Shown here: one piece after another, positions 26,461-36,142 of the stretch
How positions within the stretch are numbered: position 1 is the stretch's first letter
How the letters are laid out: each line of letters starts with the position of its first letter
DNA from: Aliivibrio sp. S3MY1
GTDB lineage: Bacteria > Pseudomonadota > Gammaproteobacteria > Enterobacterales > Vibrionaceae
NCBI RefSeq assembly: GCF_028765575.1
Contig: NZ_JARACO010000002.1
Span: forward strand, 62,001 to 126,000
DNA length: 64,000 nucleotides
Direction of reading: 5' to 3'
The notes under the pieces: model-generated
The model's input: only the letters and a program-made list of their open reading frames with translations
The model's database searches: none
Told to the model about the DNA's origin: nothing
Translations under genes and position numbers: made by a program

Positions 26461-29349
26461 GTGAAATACAAACCGTTTTCGTCAATATTTACATTTAGTG
26501 TGTTGTCTCTTTCGATGTTGAGTGTAAACAGTTCGGCCAACGTCGGTTTAATTCCCGTGGTTGGTGGAGTTGTTAACTCAGCAGAAATACTTAAAAATCA
26601 GATACATTCATCTGTAATATATACAACGGAAACGGTTCGTGATGCCGCTATTTTTACCATTGCAGGCATCACATTAGATGCTTACATTTTATCTCTTCCA
26701 TTGGATGGTGATGTTAAAAAAAGCATCATTGCAAAGCTTTCTAATCCCTCATACGCGATCCCTTTAGGTCATTTTCTTTATACCTTTGTTGATAAATACG
26801 GAGATATGGATAATGAAGATGCTTTTAAAGCCTATTTGAAAACCCAATACGATGAAGAGACACTTAACGGATTTAGTCATTCTTTGTTTACTCTTAATAG
26901 TGTTCAAAAAGAAGAGAAACCAGAGTTAGCAGATAGCCATCACCAAGGGTTAAAGATTGATCGCAAATTGATTGCGAACATGGTGATTGTGTATGATGAA
27001 TTGGTACAAATTGGTGAGTGGAAGGATCTTGAGGTATTACCCGAGCGCTATACTTATCTCTCTGATACGCCTGAAGATAGAAAAATAATAGATAAAATTC
27101 AACCAATCATCATTGCTGGAATGACAAAAGCACTCACAAGTATGGATGAGGGAGAAATGCGTGGGGCGTTAGAACAAATCATTGAAGAGGGTAAGCCTGA
27201 GCATAAAGGCTCTGTGAATAATAAAGCAGAAGCATTAACCATTACTCTTATTGATTTTGTTCGTCTTAATGTCTTGAAATCATACCGCCAGTTTGTTTAT
27301 CAAGAGCAGCGACAAGAGGTACTCAATAAATGGTTACAAGAGAGTTTTAAAGACAACCCTGCGACGGTTATTGCTTATTTAGAATCTCGTCAGCAACGTC
27401 GACTAGCAGTTCAAGTTACGGTGGATGGTTTGCAACAAGGTCTGCTTGAAGGATTAATGTCACCGATTGAAAAACCATTTATCAAACAGGTGTATAAAGA
27501 TCATCTTAAGCATGAAACCTATAAGCCTCAGAATGAAATCACCACGCAGCCAGAGCACGAACAGCAATTATCATTCTTAAAAAGGCTGACAGAGAAAGAG
27601 TATAACGACTCATCTTATTTGCCATTTTTTACTGAGTTATATCAAAATCATGATAAAAGTATTGTTAATGTAGGGATATCATCAACGCCTACCATTAGTG
27701 TTCGTAATTTACCGATAATAAAGACGGGTGCGAAGGTCTCTGGTAAAGGTGGAACTGGAATACCGAATTTCCATTTTGTTGACCGACAAGAAGATCGCGC
27801 TTATTACTTTTTCGGCAACGATGCTTTGCAGCTTGATCGTCTAATGGATGCAAACAAAGTTCAAACCATGTTTGATCGCTTGGATTACCTAGTTACGTTA
27901 AATTGTAATGCCCAATACGATTGGAATGCACACACCACTTATGATGGTTTAGTGAATCTAGGTGCCGGTGAGAGTTTACGAGACTTTGGTGAAAAGCGTT
28001 GTTTGAGAGAGTTAACACAACGAGCCAAAGCAGAGAAAACGATTGTTAAGATGCGAGCAAAGTTAATTGACGATATTGGTGTTTATGATGATATCTTTGT
28101 TTTGGATATCTACAGTAAATTAACGCAAAAATGGAAGATCCAACAGAATTTAGAATCCTTGTCGAAACTAGAACAAAAAGGCATGCCAGATTACGCCTTG
28201 ATCTATAATCCATGGCCTGATCATTTTGCTCATTTTACTGGCCCATTTAGTGATGAAATACTCATGCCGACAGGGGAGTTGAATCGATTAGATTATTGGT
28301 TAACGCAATTTACTAACACATATAAAGATGCAGGTGTATACGCTAGAACACTTTGGGGGATGGCTGGGGATCACGGCTTATCACCCGTGTATTATTCTCT
28401 TAATCCAGAAAAACAGGTGTTCGATTCTCTTCAAACAGAGCTTGGTTATCCGTTAGTGGTTAAGAAGATCTCTTCGGATGAAGGTGAAGGCCCTAAAATT
28501 ACCAATGCGCTTAATTATGAAAGTAATAAAGAGGTTGATGTGGTGGTTGCCTCTACTGCAGGTGGCAACTTTATGATGGATTTCTTTAATTCAGCCGAAG
28601 GTTGGAAAGTGCAACCTACATACACAGAGCTAACAACGTGGACGCCTGTTAATGCCAAAAAAGGTGGCTCTATTAATGTGGTTAATGAAATCGCATCACG
28701 TTTAAAAGAGTCGTTAGATTATCTCGTTGTTAGAGAAACACACTGCACGCTAGAGGAATGTAAAGCTCGAATTATTGGTTTTAAAGACGGTGTTAGAGTT
28801 GATGAATTAATCACTAAAAAAGGGGAGCGATTACTTTATCAGCCTGTTATTGGTTCATCCCAGTTACTTGAACTCGATATTCTTAATCCATATAAATCGC
28901 AGCCAAATGAAGCTGAATTAGCATCATATCAAGCGTTATATCAACGATGCATGGTTTCTGCCGTTAGCGATGATGTCAGTTCATGGTGTACAGAGCAAGA
29001 ATGGCGAAGCTTAACCGCTTACACAGCGCGACCAGATTCAGTGAATCAATTAGCTAAATTGTATGAAGAAGACAGAGCAGGGACGATAAACTTATTCCCT
29101 AAATTTGGGGTTGGGTTTAATACTAAAGTGCCAGGTAGGCATGCAGGTGAGCATTACTTAGAAAAAGATGCCTTTTTAGGATTCTGGGGAACACCCGTAG
29201 GATCGGATGCGTCGGAATTGAAGAGTAACGCGAATGGCTCACTTGCTCCGACATTATATGAATATCTTACCCAAGAAATCGTTATTAAGAATGAAAATGG
29301 ATGGGGTTTTCCTTCTTTGCTCAGTGAGCTGGATATACAAAAAAAGTAA
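26461..29349 (+). CDS. Large exported alkaline-phosphatase-superfamily protein
   Basis: A 962-residue protein with a signal peptide (MKYKPFSSIFTFSVLSLSML, cleavage near SSA, residue 26). Residues from about 400 show an alkaline-phosphatase/phosphodiesterase-like core: NPWPDHFAHFTGPF near 585, with the Asp-x-x-x-His metal-ligand spacing, and WGMAGDHGLSPVYY near 636, with the DHG metal-ligand motif. A late histidine in VPGRHAGEHYLEKDAF (near 893) fits the last ligand. The first 400 residues are helical and unlike any domain I recognise. It probably hydrolyses a phosphate or sulfate ester in the periplasm or outside; the substrate is unknown. The start is GTG 26461 behind AAGGAAG. It is monocistronic. 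Confidence 0.72.
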   Translation: MKYKPFSSIFTFSVLSLSMLSVNSSANVGLIPVVGGVVNSAEILKNQIHSSVIYTTETVRDAAIFTIAGITLDAYILSLPLDGDVKKSIIAKLSNPSYAIPLGHFLYTFVDKYGDMDNEDAFKAYLKTQYDEETLNGFSHSLFTLNSVQKEEKPELADSHHQGLKIDRKLIANMVIVYDELVQIGEWKDLEVLPERYTYLSDTPEDRKIIDKIQPIIIAGMTKALTSMDEGEMRGALEQIIEEGKPEHKGSVNNKAEALTITLIDFVRLNVLKSYRQFVYQEQRQEVLNKWLQESFKDNPATVIAYLESRQQRRLAVQVTVDGLQQGLLEGLMSPIEKPFIKQVYKDHLKHETYKPQNEITTQPEHEQQLSFLKRLTEKEYNDSSYLPFFTELYQNHDKSIVNVGISSTPTISVRNLPIIKTGAKVSGKGGTGIPNFHFVDRQEDRAYYFFGNDALQLDRLMDANKVQTMFDRLDYLVTLNCNAQYDWNAHTTYDGLVNLGAGESLRDFGEKRCLRELTQRAKAEKTIVKMRAKLIDDIGVYDDIFVLDIYSKLTQKWKIQQNLESLSKLEQKGMPDYALIYNPWPDHFAHFTGPFSDEILMPTGELNRLDYWLTQFTNTYKDAGVYARTLWGMAGDHGLSPVYYSLNPEKQVFDSLQTELGYPLVVKKISSDEGEGPKITNALNYESNKEVDVVVASTAGGNFMMDFFNSAEGWKVQPTYTELTTWTPVNAKKGGSINVVNEIASRLKESLDYLVVRETHCTLEECKARIIGFKDGVRVDELITKKGERLLYQPVIGSSQLLELDILNPYKSQPNEAELASYQALYQRCMVSAVSDDVSSWCTEQEWRSLTAYTARPDSVNQLAKLYEEDRAGTINLFPKFGVGFNTKVPGRHAGEHYLEKDAFLGFWGTPVGSDASELKSNANGSLAPTLYEYLTQEIVIKNENGWGFPSLLSELDIQKK

Positions 29350-29557
29350 ATAAAAGAAGACAATAATCATTCTCTTTTGATGGCTTGAGAGTGCATTGTT
29401 GGGGGGTTCATACATAATGTTAAGTGTTTTTTATCAAAAAATAAGAGTAGTTTTATACATGCTTTTGGATTTTATTTGTGAAAAAGGACACATTTATTAA
29501 ATAATAAGACTGTTAATATGTCTCATTAATTATTCGCTTGTTTCATTAGTGAGTCAT

Positions 29558-29599
29558 GCAATGTAGGGGGTGTTGGCTCCACTGCTAATCCTACATTGC
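29558..29599 (+). repeat. Inverted repeat in the chemoreceptor leader
   Basis: A perfect 10-bp stem, GCAATGTAGG (29558-29567) and CCTACATTGC (29590-29599), with a 22-base loop, is followed by an AT-rich tail (TTTATATTATTT). It ends 35 bases before the chemoreceptor ATG. It could be a terminator for the upstream phosphatase-like gene or a leader structure. Confidence 0.55.
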
Positions 29600-29634
29600 T
29601 TTATATTATTTAGAATTATAAAAGTAGACATACT

Positions 29635-31527
29635 ATGCATTTAACATTAAAAACAAAACTTGTAATAACAAGTGTTGCTCTTATCGTTTTAACGATTATT
29701 TCGTTGGGTACTTTTTCATATCAAACGATGAAAACTCAAGCGTGGGATAGTATTCGCAGTGAGAGTGGGAATACTGCAAAAGCATACAGTTTAGGCATTG
29801 GAGATTGGTTCAAAGGTCGTCAAGATGCTATTACGGCAATGAAAGAAGCCATAGAACGAGATCCAAATTTAGATATGGTGGCACACTTAAAACAAACCTT
29901 TACGTCAGGTGGTTTTGGACTGAGTTACTATGGTGATGCAGAGGGGGTAATGCAACGTCAAGATCCATCACTAAATCAAGCGGGTTATGATCCTCGAACT
30001 CGTGGGTGGTATAAAGAAACAATGGCTGCCAATAAAGCGATTACCACAAAGCCTTATGTTAGCCATACCATGCAGGCATTAGTAGTCACATTGACTGAAC
30101 CTGTACGTGAAAATGGAAAAATCATTGGTGTTACAGCATCTGATCTCTCTTTATCTACTTTAATCGATGATGTACTGGATATTCCTGTCCTAGGAAAAGG
30201 TTACGCCATGCTTCTTGATGTCAGCAATAAAATTGTCGTTGCTCATCCAAATGAAAAAATGACACTAAAGCCAATTTTAGAATTAGGTCAAGGGTTTGAT
30301 GCAATAAACTTAAATAGTGAGCTTGCCTCTGACGGCTTCTTTTTTACTGAGCAAAATGGAGTAAATAAAGCCGTAATGGTAACGGCTGTCCCTAATACAA
30401 GTTGGGCTATTGCTCTTGTTATGGATCAAGACACACTAGAAACGCCGTTAAATGCAATGCTATTTAAATTAATACTTATTGGCGGCTTAATTTTATTGTT
30501 TGTTTCATTATTTACGGGCTGGTTAGTCACACGCCAATTACGTGAATTAGGTACAGTATCAGAAGCCTTAGCAGATATTGCAAATGGTGAAGGGGACTTA
30601 ACGGTTCGTATTAATGTTACATCTGATGATGAAGTGGGTAAACTCGCTGAAAACTTTAATCAGTTTGTTTCTCGTCTTCACACAATGGCATCGAATTTAC
30701 GTGAAATCACATTAGAGCTTAATCGTTCTGCTACGGACTCAGCAGATTCAGCATTTCAACGTAGCCAAAACATTCGTCATTAACAAGATGAAATTACCAT
30801 GGTCGCGACTGCGGTAACAGAAATGGCAAGTGCAACTCAAGAGATAGCGGGTAATGCAGAGAATACAGCAAAATCTGCAGAGCAAGCGGTAGACTTAACC
30901 CAAGAGGTGAATAATCAAGCAAACCAAAGCCAAGCATCAATTGGAAATCTTGCGCGTGAAGTAAACAGTGCAGTGGATATCATTGAAGATCTTAATGGCC
31001 ACGCACAGAAGATCAGCTTAATTCTAGCCACTATTCGGTCAATTGCAGAGCAAACGAATTTACTTGCATTGAATGCGGCAATAGAAGCCGCGCGAGCTGG
31101 TGAACAAGGGCGTGGGTTTGCTGTTGTTGCAGATGAGGTTCGTGTGTTATCTCAACGCACTCATACCTCAACAGAAGAAATCCAATCGATGATTGAAACA
31201 CTGCAATCTACCACGCAAAAAGCGGTATCGGTCATGTCGGACAGTCACCACTTGGCTCAAACGAGTGTAAAAGATGTTGATGAGGCTGGTGTAAGTATTG
31301 AAAATATAGCAGTTCAAATTAATATGATTAGTGATATGGCGACGCAGATCGCTTCGGCAGCAGAAGAGCAATCAAGTGTTACTGCAGAAATTAGCCGTAA
31401 CACAGAAGGTGTACAAGAGGTTGCCAATCAAATGGCGAGTGAAGCTGAAACCGCAGCACAACAAGCAGAGGCATTAAAGTCACTAGCGGATTCACTAGAA
31501 GAAGAGATCAAACGTTATAAGCTTTAA
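29635..31527 (+). pseudogene. Methyl-accepting chemotaxis protein interrupted by an in-frame stop
   Basis: Reading one frame from ATG 29635 to TAA 31527 gives a standard 630-position chemoreceptor except for TAA at 30781-30783 (after QRSQNIRH). The N-terminal part (382 residues) has TM1 (about 8-30), a periplasmic dCache domain (GYDPRTRGWYKETMAANKAI, then GVTASDLSLSTLIDDVL), TM2 (about 278-300) and a HAMP domain. The C-terminal part (from 30799, 242 residues) holds the signalling hairpin with [20 protein letters not shown] and methylation helices. The stop removes all signalling helices from the sensor. The stop is followed directly by CAA GAT GAA, so one C-to-T change in a glutamine codon explains it. 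A sequencing error is the alternative. A short cytoplasmic fragment could start at ATG 30799 but lacks a ribosome-binding site. Confidence 0.88.
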
Positions 31528-31543
31528 ACGTTTAAAATTTAAT

Positions 31544-31570
31544 AAAAACCGTCATTTTTTGACGGTTTTT
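31544..31570 (+). terminator. Rho-independent terminator after the chemoreceptor
   Basis: An 11-bp stem, AAAAACCGTCA (31544-31554) and TGACGGTTTTT (31560-31570), with a 5-base loop. It begins 17 bases after the stop. Confidence 0.92.
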
Positions 31571-31765
31571 GTGTCAAAAAAATGTGATTTTCGTCCAAAA
31601 ATAAAGAAATAAGAACAATGGCTAAAATATTTCAGAAACATTGTTCATTAGCTATTCCCAAACGTAAAACAAGGTGTAGAATATGCCTCCTTGATCGGCC
31701 AACACTCAATGTGTTAATTATTCCAGTGTATTGAAAGTAAAGATAAATATACTATTAGGACATAA

Positions 31766-32920
31766 ATGAAAAACGTATTATTTGCTCTTGTTATCTCCTT
31801 AGCAACAGTGTCTTGTACTCCAATTTTTGATGGGAATTATAATCAATCTAGCTCTGAGTCTTGTGATTGTAGTAATGGTTCATCAAATTCAAATATGTGG
31901 CAACCAAGCACCTCAAAACCAAGCACATCAAAACCAACCCAAACACTGGAAGAGCAATTAGCAAATCTTGCTAACCAAGTACACAATAAGTGGGGGAATA
32001 AAGAGTTTCTTGAAGCCGGTAAGCATCGTTACGTAAAGTATCTTGATGGCTATCGTACTCGTGCACATATTGATTTTGATAAAGGTAAAATTTACGTATC
32101 TACGATTTCTCAATATCAACCAAAAGAAACGTTAAAAAAAGCCATTATAGGCACAGTTTTAATGCCGGCAGATCCATCGCATGTTGATTTATTCAGTGAT
32201 AAATCAATTCCGCTGCGTGGACGCCCATTTTTATTGGGTCAAATTAAAGATCAAGAAAACAAAGACATTGAATGGCCATGGCGAGCAGGGAAATACGCTG
32301 ATTATTTAATTGAAAATAAGCTGCAATCTAAAACGATTAAAAACGGTAAGGCATATTACGTTGAGATCTCAATGGTAGATGACCATTTAGAGCAACGTGA
32401 ATTTCAATATGCAGATTTGATCAAAAAAGCGTCGAAAGACTACGGAATTTCAATCGATTTAATTTATGCCATTATCCAGACCGAAAGTAGCTTCAACCCT
32501 TATGCAGTAAGTCATGCTGGTGCTTATGGTTTAATGCAGGTGATCCCAAAAACGGCAGGAGCAGATGTATTTAAACTAGTTAAAAATAAATCTGGTATCC
32601 CAACAAAAGAGTATTTGTTCAATCCTGCGAATAACATTGATACAGGCACAGCTTATTTTTATATCTTGAAAAATAGATACTTACGCGATATCAAACACCC
32701 GACCAATAAGCATTACAGCATGATCTCGGCTTATAACGGGGGCTCTGGTGGTGTATTTTCAACGTTTGATACAAGCAAAACTAAAGCTATCAGTGAGATA
32801 AATAGTTTAAAACCGGAGCAGTTATACTGGGCGTTAACCAATAAACATCCAAAAGCAGAAGCGCGTCGATACCTTGAAAAAGTGTTGAAATTTCAAAAAG
32901 AATTTAATGAGAAAGCGTAG
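31766..32920 (+). CDS. mltC: Membrane-bound lytic murein transglycosylase MltC
   Basis: A 384-residue lipoprotein of the outer membrane that cleaves peptidoglycan glycan strands to 1,6-anhydromuramyl products. The signal peptide ends in lipobox ATVSC (Cys17). After a Ser/Thr/Asn-rich tether comes the MltC-specific domain (about 65-205; YRTRAHIDFDKGKIYVSTI, EWPWRAGKYADYLI) and an SLT catalytic domain (about 215-380) with catalytic glutamate at about 240 in IIQTESSFNPYAVS, then GAYGLMQVIPKTAG and SAYNGGSGGV. The tether has a repeated STSKP unit. It is monocistronic, with an AT-rich hairpin downstream. Confidence 0.95.
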   Translation: MKNVLFALVISLATVSCTPIFDGNYNQSSSESCDCSNGSSNSNMWQPSTSKPSTSKPTQTLEEQLANLANQVHNKWGNKEFLEAGKHRYVKYLDGYRTRAHIDFDKGKIYVSTISQYQPKETLKKAIIGTVLMPADPSHVDLFSDKSIPLRGRPFLLGQIKDQENKDIEWPWRAGKYADYLIENKLQSKTIKNGKAYYVEISMVDDHLEQREFQYADLIKKASKDYGISIDLIYAIIQTESSFNPYAVSHAGAYGLMQVIPKTAGADVFKLVKNKSGIPTKEYLFNPANNIDTGTAYFYILKNRYLRDIKHPTNKHYSMISAYNGGSGGVFSTFDTSKTKAISEINSLKPEQLYWALTNKHPKAEARRYLEKVLKFQKEFNEKA

Positions 32921-32948
32921 ATAGAATATGTTGATTGAGAGGGTAAAT

Positions 32949-32978
32949 AAATTGTATTACACATTTTTAATACAATTT
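32949..32978 (+). terminator. AT-rich hairpin after mltC
   Basis: AAATTGTATTA (32949-32959) pairs perfectly with TAATACAATTT (32968-32978) around an 8-base loop. It may end mltC transcription weakly. It overlaps the TTG at 32977 that would be the earliest start of the next gene, which argues for the later start there. Confidence 0.5.
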
Positions 32979-33033
32979 GTTAGCTTCTCATTCTATTAAA
33001 AATATAATCAAATTAGTTGGTGGTAACGCTAGA

Positions 33034-35151
33034 TTGAAACAGATTTTCTTTTGTTTGCTGTGTTTATATTCTTCACTTTCATGGTCGCTTGAATTGACTA
33101 AAGAAGAAAGTGAGTGGCTTAAGCATAATAAAAACTTTACATTTTATAATGATAATTATGATTCAAGACTTTTCTTTATTGAAAATGGCGTTCAAAAAGG
33201 GGTATACAGCTATTTAGTTGCGGATATTAATAAAAAGTTAAATACAAACTTTACCGTACAAATTGAAGATATTGATGTATTGCATGATAAGTTTAATAAT
33301 TTAGATCCTGGTCTGTATTTTGATTTTGCAAATACAAAGGAGAGGCGTGAAAACTACTTTTTTGTACCTACTTTATATCGAGTAAATACGAAAGTTTTCT
33401 TTAAAGATACTGAAAATATTAAAGACCTAGTTAGTTTAAATCATAAAAGAATTGGCCTTATTGATGATTGGTATTCTACAACTAATTTTGTTAATCAATA
33501 CGAAGAATCAATACATTATAGTCCTGTAAAATATAAAAGCTTAAATGAATTAACAGAAGCGTTGGAGGTTGGGGATATTGATGCTTTTGTGGCAGATACA
33601 CAGGTGATTACTGATAAAGCTTATCCAACGCTTTCTTTGCCACGACTAGAAGATTTGTATACCTCATTTGCTATTTCTAAGGAATACGTAGATCTATATT
33701 CTATTTTAATTAAATATTTTACTGATTTAAAAACAATAGAAGTAAAGGATATGGTGAAAAAGTCGCGTGAAGATTATTTCATCTATTTATTTAAAAAGAG
33801 TGAAAAGCTTAAAGGGCTGGAGATCAGTGTCGGTTATGGATTTAATGAGTTTCCAACCAGTTATTATGTTCATAATGAATACCATGGAATAGCACCAACA
33901 CTTTTCGAGAGTATTAAATTAATATTTAAAGATGTGGTTAATTTTACAGAGCCAACTATTGGTGAATGTAACGATTATGATATTTTACTTTCTACCTTTG
34001 AAAATAAGTGTATAACCGATAACTATTTATTAACTAAGCCATATTATACCTTTGAACTTTCTGTCTTTAATAAATTAGAGGGTAATTTTATATCTCGTAT
34101 TGCAGATGTTAACTACTCAACCGTAGGGATATTGAAAAATGCTTATTATTACGACTATGTGAAAAATAATACGCTAAATGTAAAAATGGTATTTTTTGAT
34201 ACTTTTGAAGAAATTATCAAAGCCGTCGATGATGGGATCGTAGATTACGCCTTTGGCGATCAAAGATTATTGCTTAATCACACAATTAATCATGATATGT
34301 TCGATCTAAAAATAGCCGGTACATTAACAGAAAAAGCGTCTGTCTATATGGCTGTAAAAAAAGAATATAAGGCATTGTTTGACGCGATTAATCTTATATC
34401 GATAAGTTCAGATAATGAACGGTTAATTAAAAACATTTATATTAATAAAAATGAAAAGTACAAAAGAAATGACTTATGGATATGGATCTGTGTTTTGAGT
34501 GTTTGCATACTCATTATCGCTCTTTTACTTGTACGAGTTTTCCTTGCGAAAAAAACACAGCATCGACTTTTAACTATGAACGAGTCCTTGATTGGTTCAT
34601 TAGAGATGGCGTCTTTGTACAGTGATGAAGAGACCAGTGAGCACAATAAACGGATTAATATTTATTCTGAGTATTTATCTAACCTTTTGAAGATGCCAAA
34701 AGCGTTTGTTGAGGATATCCGTATGATTGCTTCTCTGCATGACATCGGAAAAATTGGTATCCCTCATTACATTTTAAAGAAACCAGGGAAGCTTGATCCT
34801 GATGAATTCGATGTGATGAAACAACATGTTAACATCGGCTATGAGATCATAAAGAATACCGAATTAAGTATAATCACCAAAAATATCGTACTTTACCATC
34901 ATGAAAAATGGAACGGAAAAGGGTATTTACACCTTGCAGGTAAAGATATTCCAATTGAAGCTAGAATCGTTAGTATTGTTGATGTGTATGATGCGCTAAG
35001 ACAAAAACGAGTTTACAAAGAAGGGTTCACCCATGAGGTTGCAATAGAGATTATTGCAGAGGAAAGAGGGGTATCTTTTGATCCTATGATTGTTGATCTG
35101 TTTTTACATCATCACGAAGAATTTAGAGCGATCTTTGAGAATAATCAGTAG
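33034..35151 (+). CDS. Two periplasmic solute-binding-type sensor domains plus HD-GYP domain (c-di-GMP phosphodiesterase family)
   Basis: Starting at TTG 33034 (about 705 residues), the protein has a signal sequence (LKQIFFCLLCLYSSLSWS) and two solute-binding-protein-like domains in tandem (about 20-255 and 265-480). A membrane segment (WIWICVLSVCILIIALLL, about 486-505) and a cytoplasmic HD-GYP domain (about 535-700) follow. The metal/active-site motif HDIGKIGIP is at about 569-577, and HHEKWNGKGYL near 621. The usual motif is HHE-x-WDGxGYP, so here Asp is Asn and Pro is Leu, and activity may be altered. HD-GYP proteins hydrolyse c-di-GMP to GMP. No ATG is available near the N terminus; an upstream TTG (32977) lies in the mltC hairpin. 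The low G+C resembles the GGDEF gene at 45062. Confidence 0.82.
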   Translation: MKQIFFCLLCLYSSLSWSLELTKEESEWLKHNKNFTFYNDNYDSRLFFIENGVQKGVYSYLVADINKKLNTNFTVQIEDIDVLHDKFNNLDPGLYFDFANTKERRENYFFVPTLYRVNTKVFFKDTENIKDLVSLNHKRIGLIDDWYSTTNFVNQYEESIHYSPVKYKSLNELTEALEVGDIDAFVADTQVITDKAYPTLSLPRLEDLYTSFAISKEYVDLYSILIKYFTDLKTIEVKDMVKKSREDYFIYLFKKSEKLKGLEISVGYGFNEFPTSYYVHNEYHGIAPTLFESIKLIFKDVVNFTEPTIGECNDYDILLSTFENKCITDNYLLTKPYYTFELSVFNKLEGNFISRIADVNYSTVGILKNAYYYDYVKNNTLNVKMVFFDTFEEIIKAVDDGIVDYAFGDQRLLLNHTINHDMFDLKIAGTLTEKASVYMAVKKEYKALFDAINLISISSDNERLIKNIYINKNEKYKRNDLWIWICVLSVCILIIALLLVRVFLAKKTQHRLLTMNESLIGSLEMASLYSDEETSEHNKRINIYSEYLSNLLKMPKAFVEDIRMIASLHDIGKIGIPHYILKKPGKLDPDEFDVMKQHVNIGYEIIKNTELSIITKNIVLYHHEKWNGKGYLHLAGKDIPIEARIVSIVDVYDALRQKRVYKEGFTHEVAIEIIAEERGVSFDPMIVDLFLHHHEEFRAIFENNQ

Positions 35152-35159
35152 ATAGAATC

Positions 35160-35180
35160 AGGGGCTAGAACCTAGCCCCT
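35160..35180. terminator. Hairpin between convergent genes
   Basis: AGGGGCTAG (35160-35168) pairs perfectly with CTAGCCCCT (35172-35180). There is no long T-run on either side, so it may be a weak or Rho-assisted terminator for the HD-GYP gene and fdhD. Confidence 0.6.
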
Positions 35181-35185
35181 AAATA

Positions 35186-36025
35186 TTAGTCCCTAAGCGC
35201 AGCTTCACCTTTCACATCAAAATTAATTTTCTCATGTCCTGCAAACACCTGGAAGCGTTTACCTTTTGCACGAGCAATAATCGTAATGCCAAATTTCTGC
35301 GCCAAATCTAAGCCCATTTGCGTTACGCCTGAGCGAGAAAGTAAAACGGGAATGCCCATTTGAGCAACTTTGATCACCATTTCAGAGGTTAAACGACCTG
35401 TGGTGTAAAACAGCTTATTGTCGCCCGTACCACGGTTTAACCATAATTCACCCGCCAGAGTATCAACCGCATTATGACGGCCTACATCTTCCACAAAAGA
35501 AAGCACTTGGTTATTTTCACAAATCGCACAGCCATGAACGGCACCCGCCGCTTTATAGGTGTCATTATGATACGTCAGCGCTTCTAATGATGCATAAAGA
35601 TCTGATTGGTTAATCGTTACTTGAGGTACTTGGTAATTCTCAAGTTGCTTCATAACGTTGCCATACATGGTGCCTTGACCGCAGCCCGAAGTGACCGTTT
35701 TTTTCTTTAAATTCTCTTTAACGTGCTCGGTGGTCTCTTTAGTATTCACCGCGGCTGTTTTGGTTTCCCAATCAATCATGATGGATTCTAATAACGTCAC
35801 ATCACTAATGAAATGTTGATTCTTTAAATAACCAACGACTAATTCAGCAGGGCGTGCGCCTAACGTCATTAGAGTCACCACTTCTTGCCAATTCAACATA
35901 ACCGTTAATGGTTGTTCACACGCGACTTCTTTTGTTAGCTTCTCACCGTATTCATCATAAACATCCACAGTAAGAGTTTGTTTAGGTACAGCGCCAGTAG
36001 TTATTATTTTTGGTGATTGGCTCAA
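35186..36025 (-). CDS. fdhD: Formate dehydrogenase accessory sulfurtransferase FdhD
   Basis: FdhD takes sulfur from a cysteine desulfurase and adds it to the MGD cofactor of formate dehydrogenase, which is essential for activity. Family marks are ARPAELVVGYL, AGAVHGCAI, FVEDVGRHNAVDTLAGELW, YTTGRLTSEMVIKVAQMGIP and LLSRSGVT. The loop that carries a CxxC pair in E. coli FdhD is TSGCGQGTMYG here, with only one cysteine. I place the start at TTG 36025 because GGAG lies 6 bases upstream; a TTG four codons earlier is the alternative. There is no ATG nearby. It is divergent from the DUF3305 gene, with a candidate sigma-54 promoter at 36089-36107. About 279 residues. Confidence 0.92.
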   Translation of the reverse strand: MSQSPKIITTGAVPKQTLTVDVYDEYGEKLTKEVACEQPLTVMLNWQEVVTLMTLGARPAELVVGYLKNQHFISDVTLLESIMIDWETKTAAVNTKETTEHVKENLKKKTVTSGCGQGTMYGNVMKQLENYQVPQVTINQSDLYASLEALTYHNDTYKAAGAVHGCAICENNQVLSFVEDVGRHNAVDTLAGELWLNRGTGDNKLFYTTGRLTSEMVIKVAQMGIPVLLSRSGVTQMGLDLAQKFGITIIARAKGKRFQVFAGHEKINFDVKGEAALRD

Positions 36026-36088
36026 AGTAAGCTCCAAATTAATGAGATTTAAGGTAATTAATAATATTTAAGGTAACAAATGAATGAC

Positions 36089-36107
36089 ACGCAAATTTTA
36101 TACCACA
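36089..36107 (-). promoter_or_regulatory. Candidate sigma-54 promoter of fdhD
   Basis: On the minus strand: TGTGGTATAAAATTTGCGT, with GG at 36104-36103 and GC at 36092-36091, spacing 10. Predicted start of transcription near 36080. Its -24 end overlaps an ACCACA-N8-TGTGGT palindrome (36102-36121). Fit to the consensus is good but not perfect. Confidence 0.55.
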
Positions 36108-36142
36108 GGATGAGTTGTGGTTAAATTAGAAATAAACCGTTG

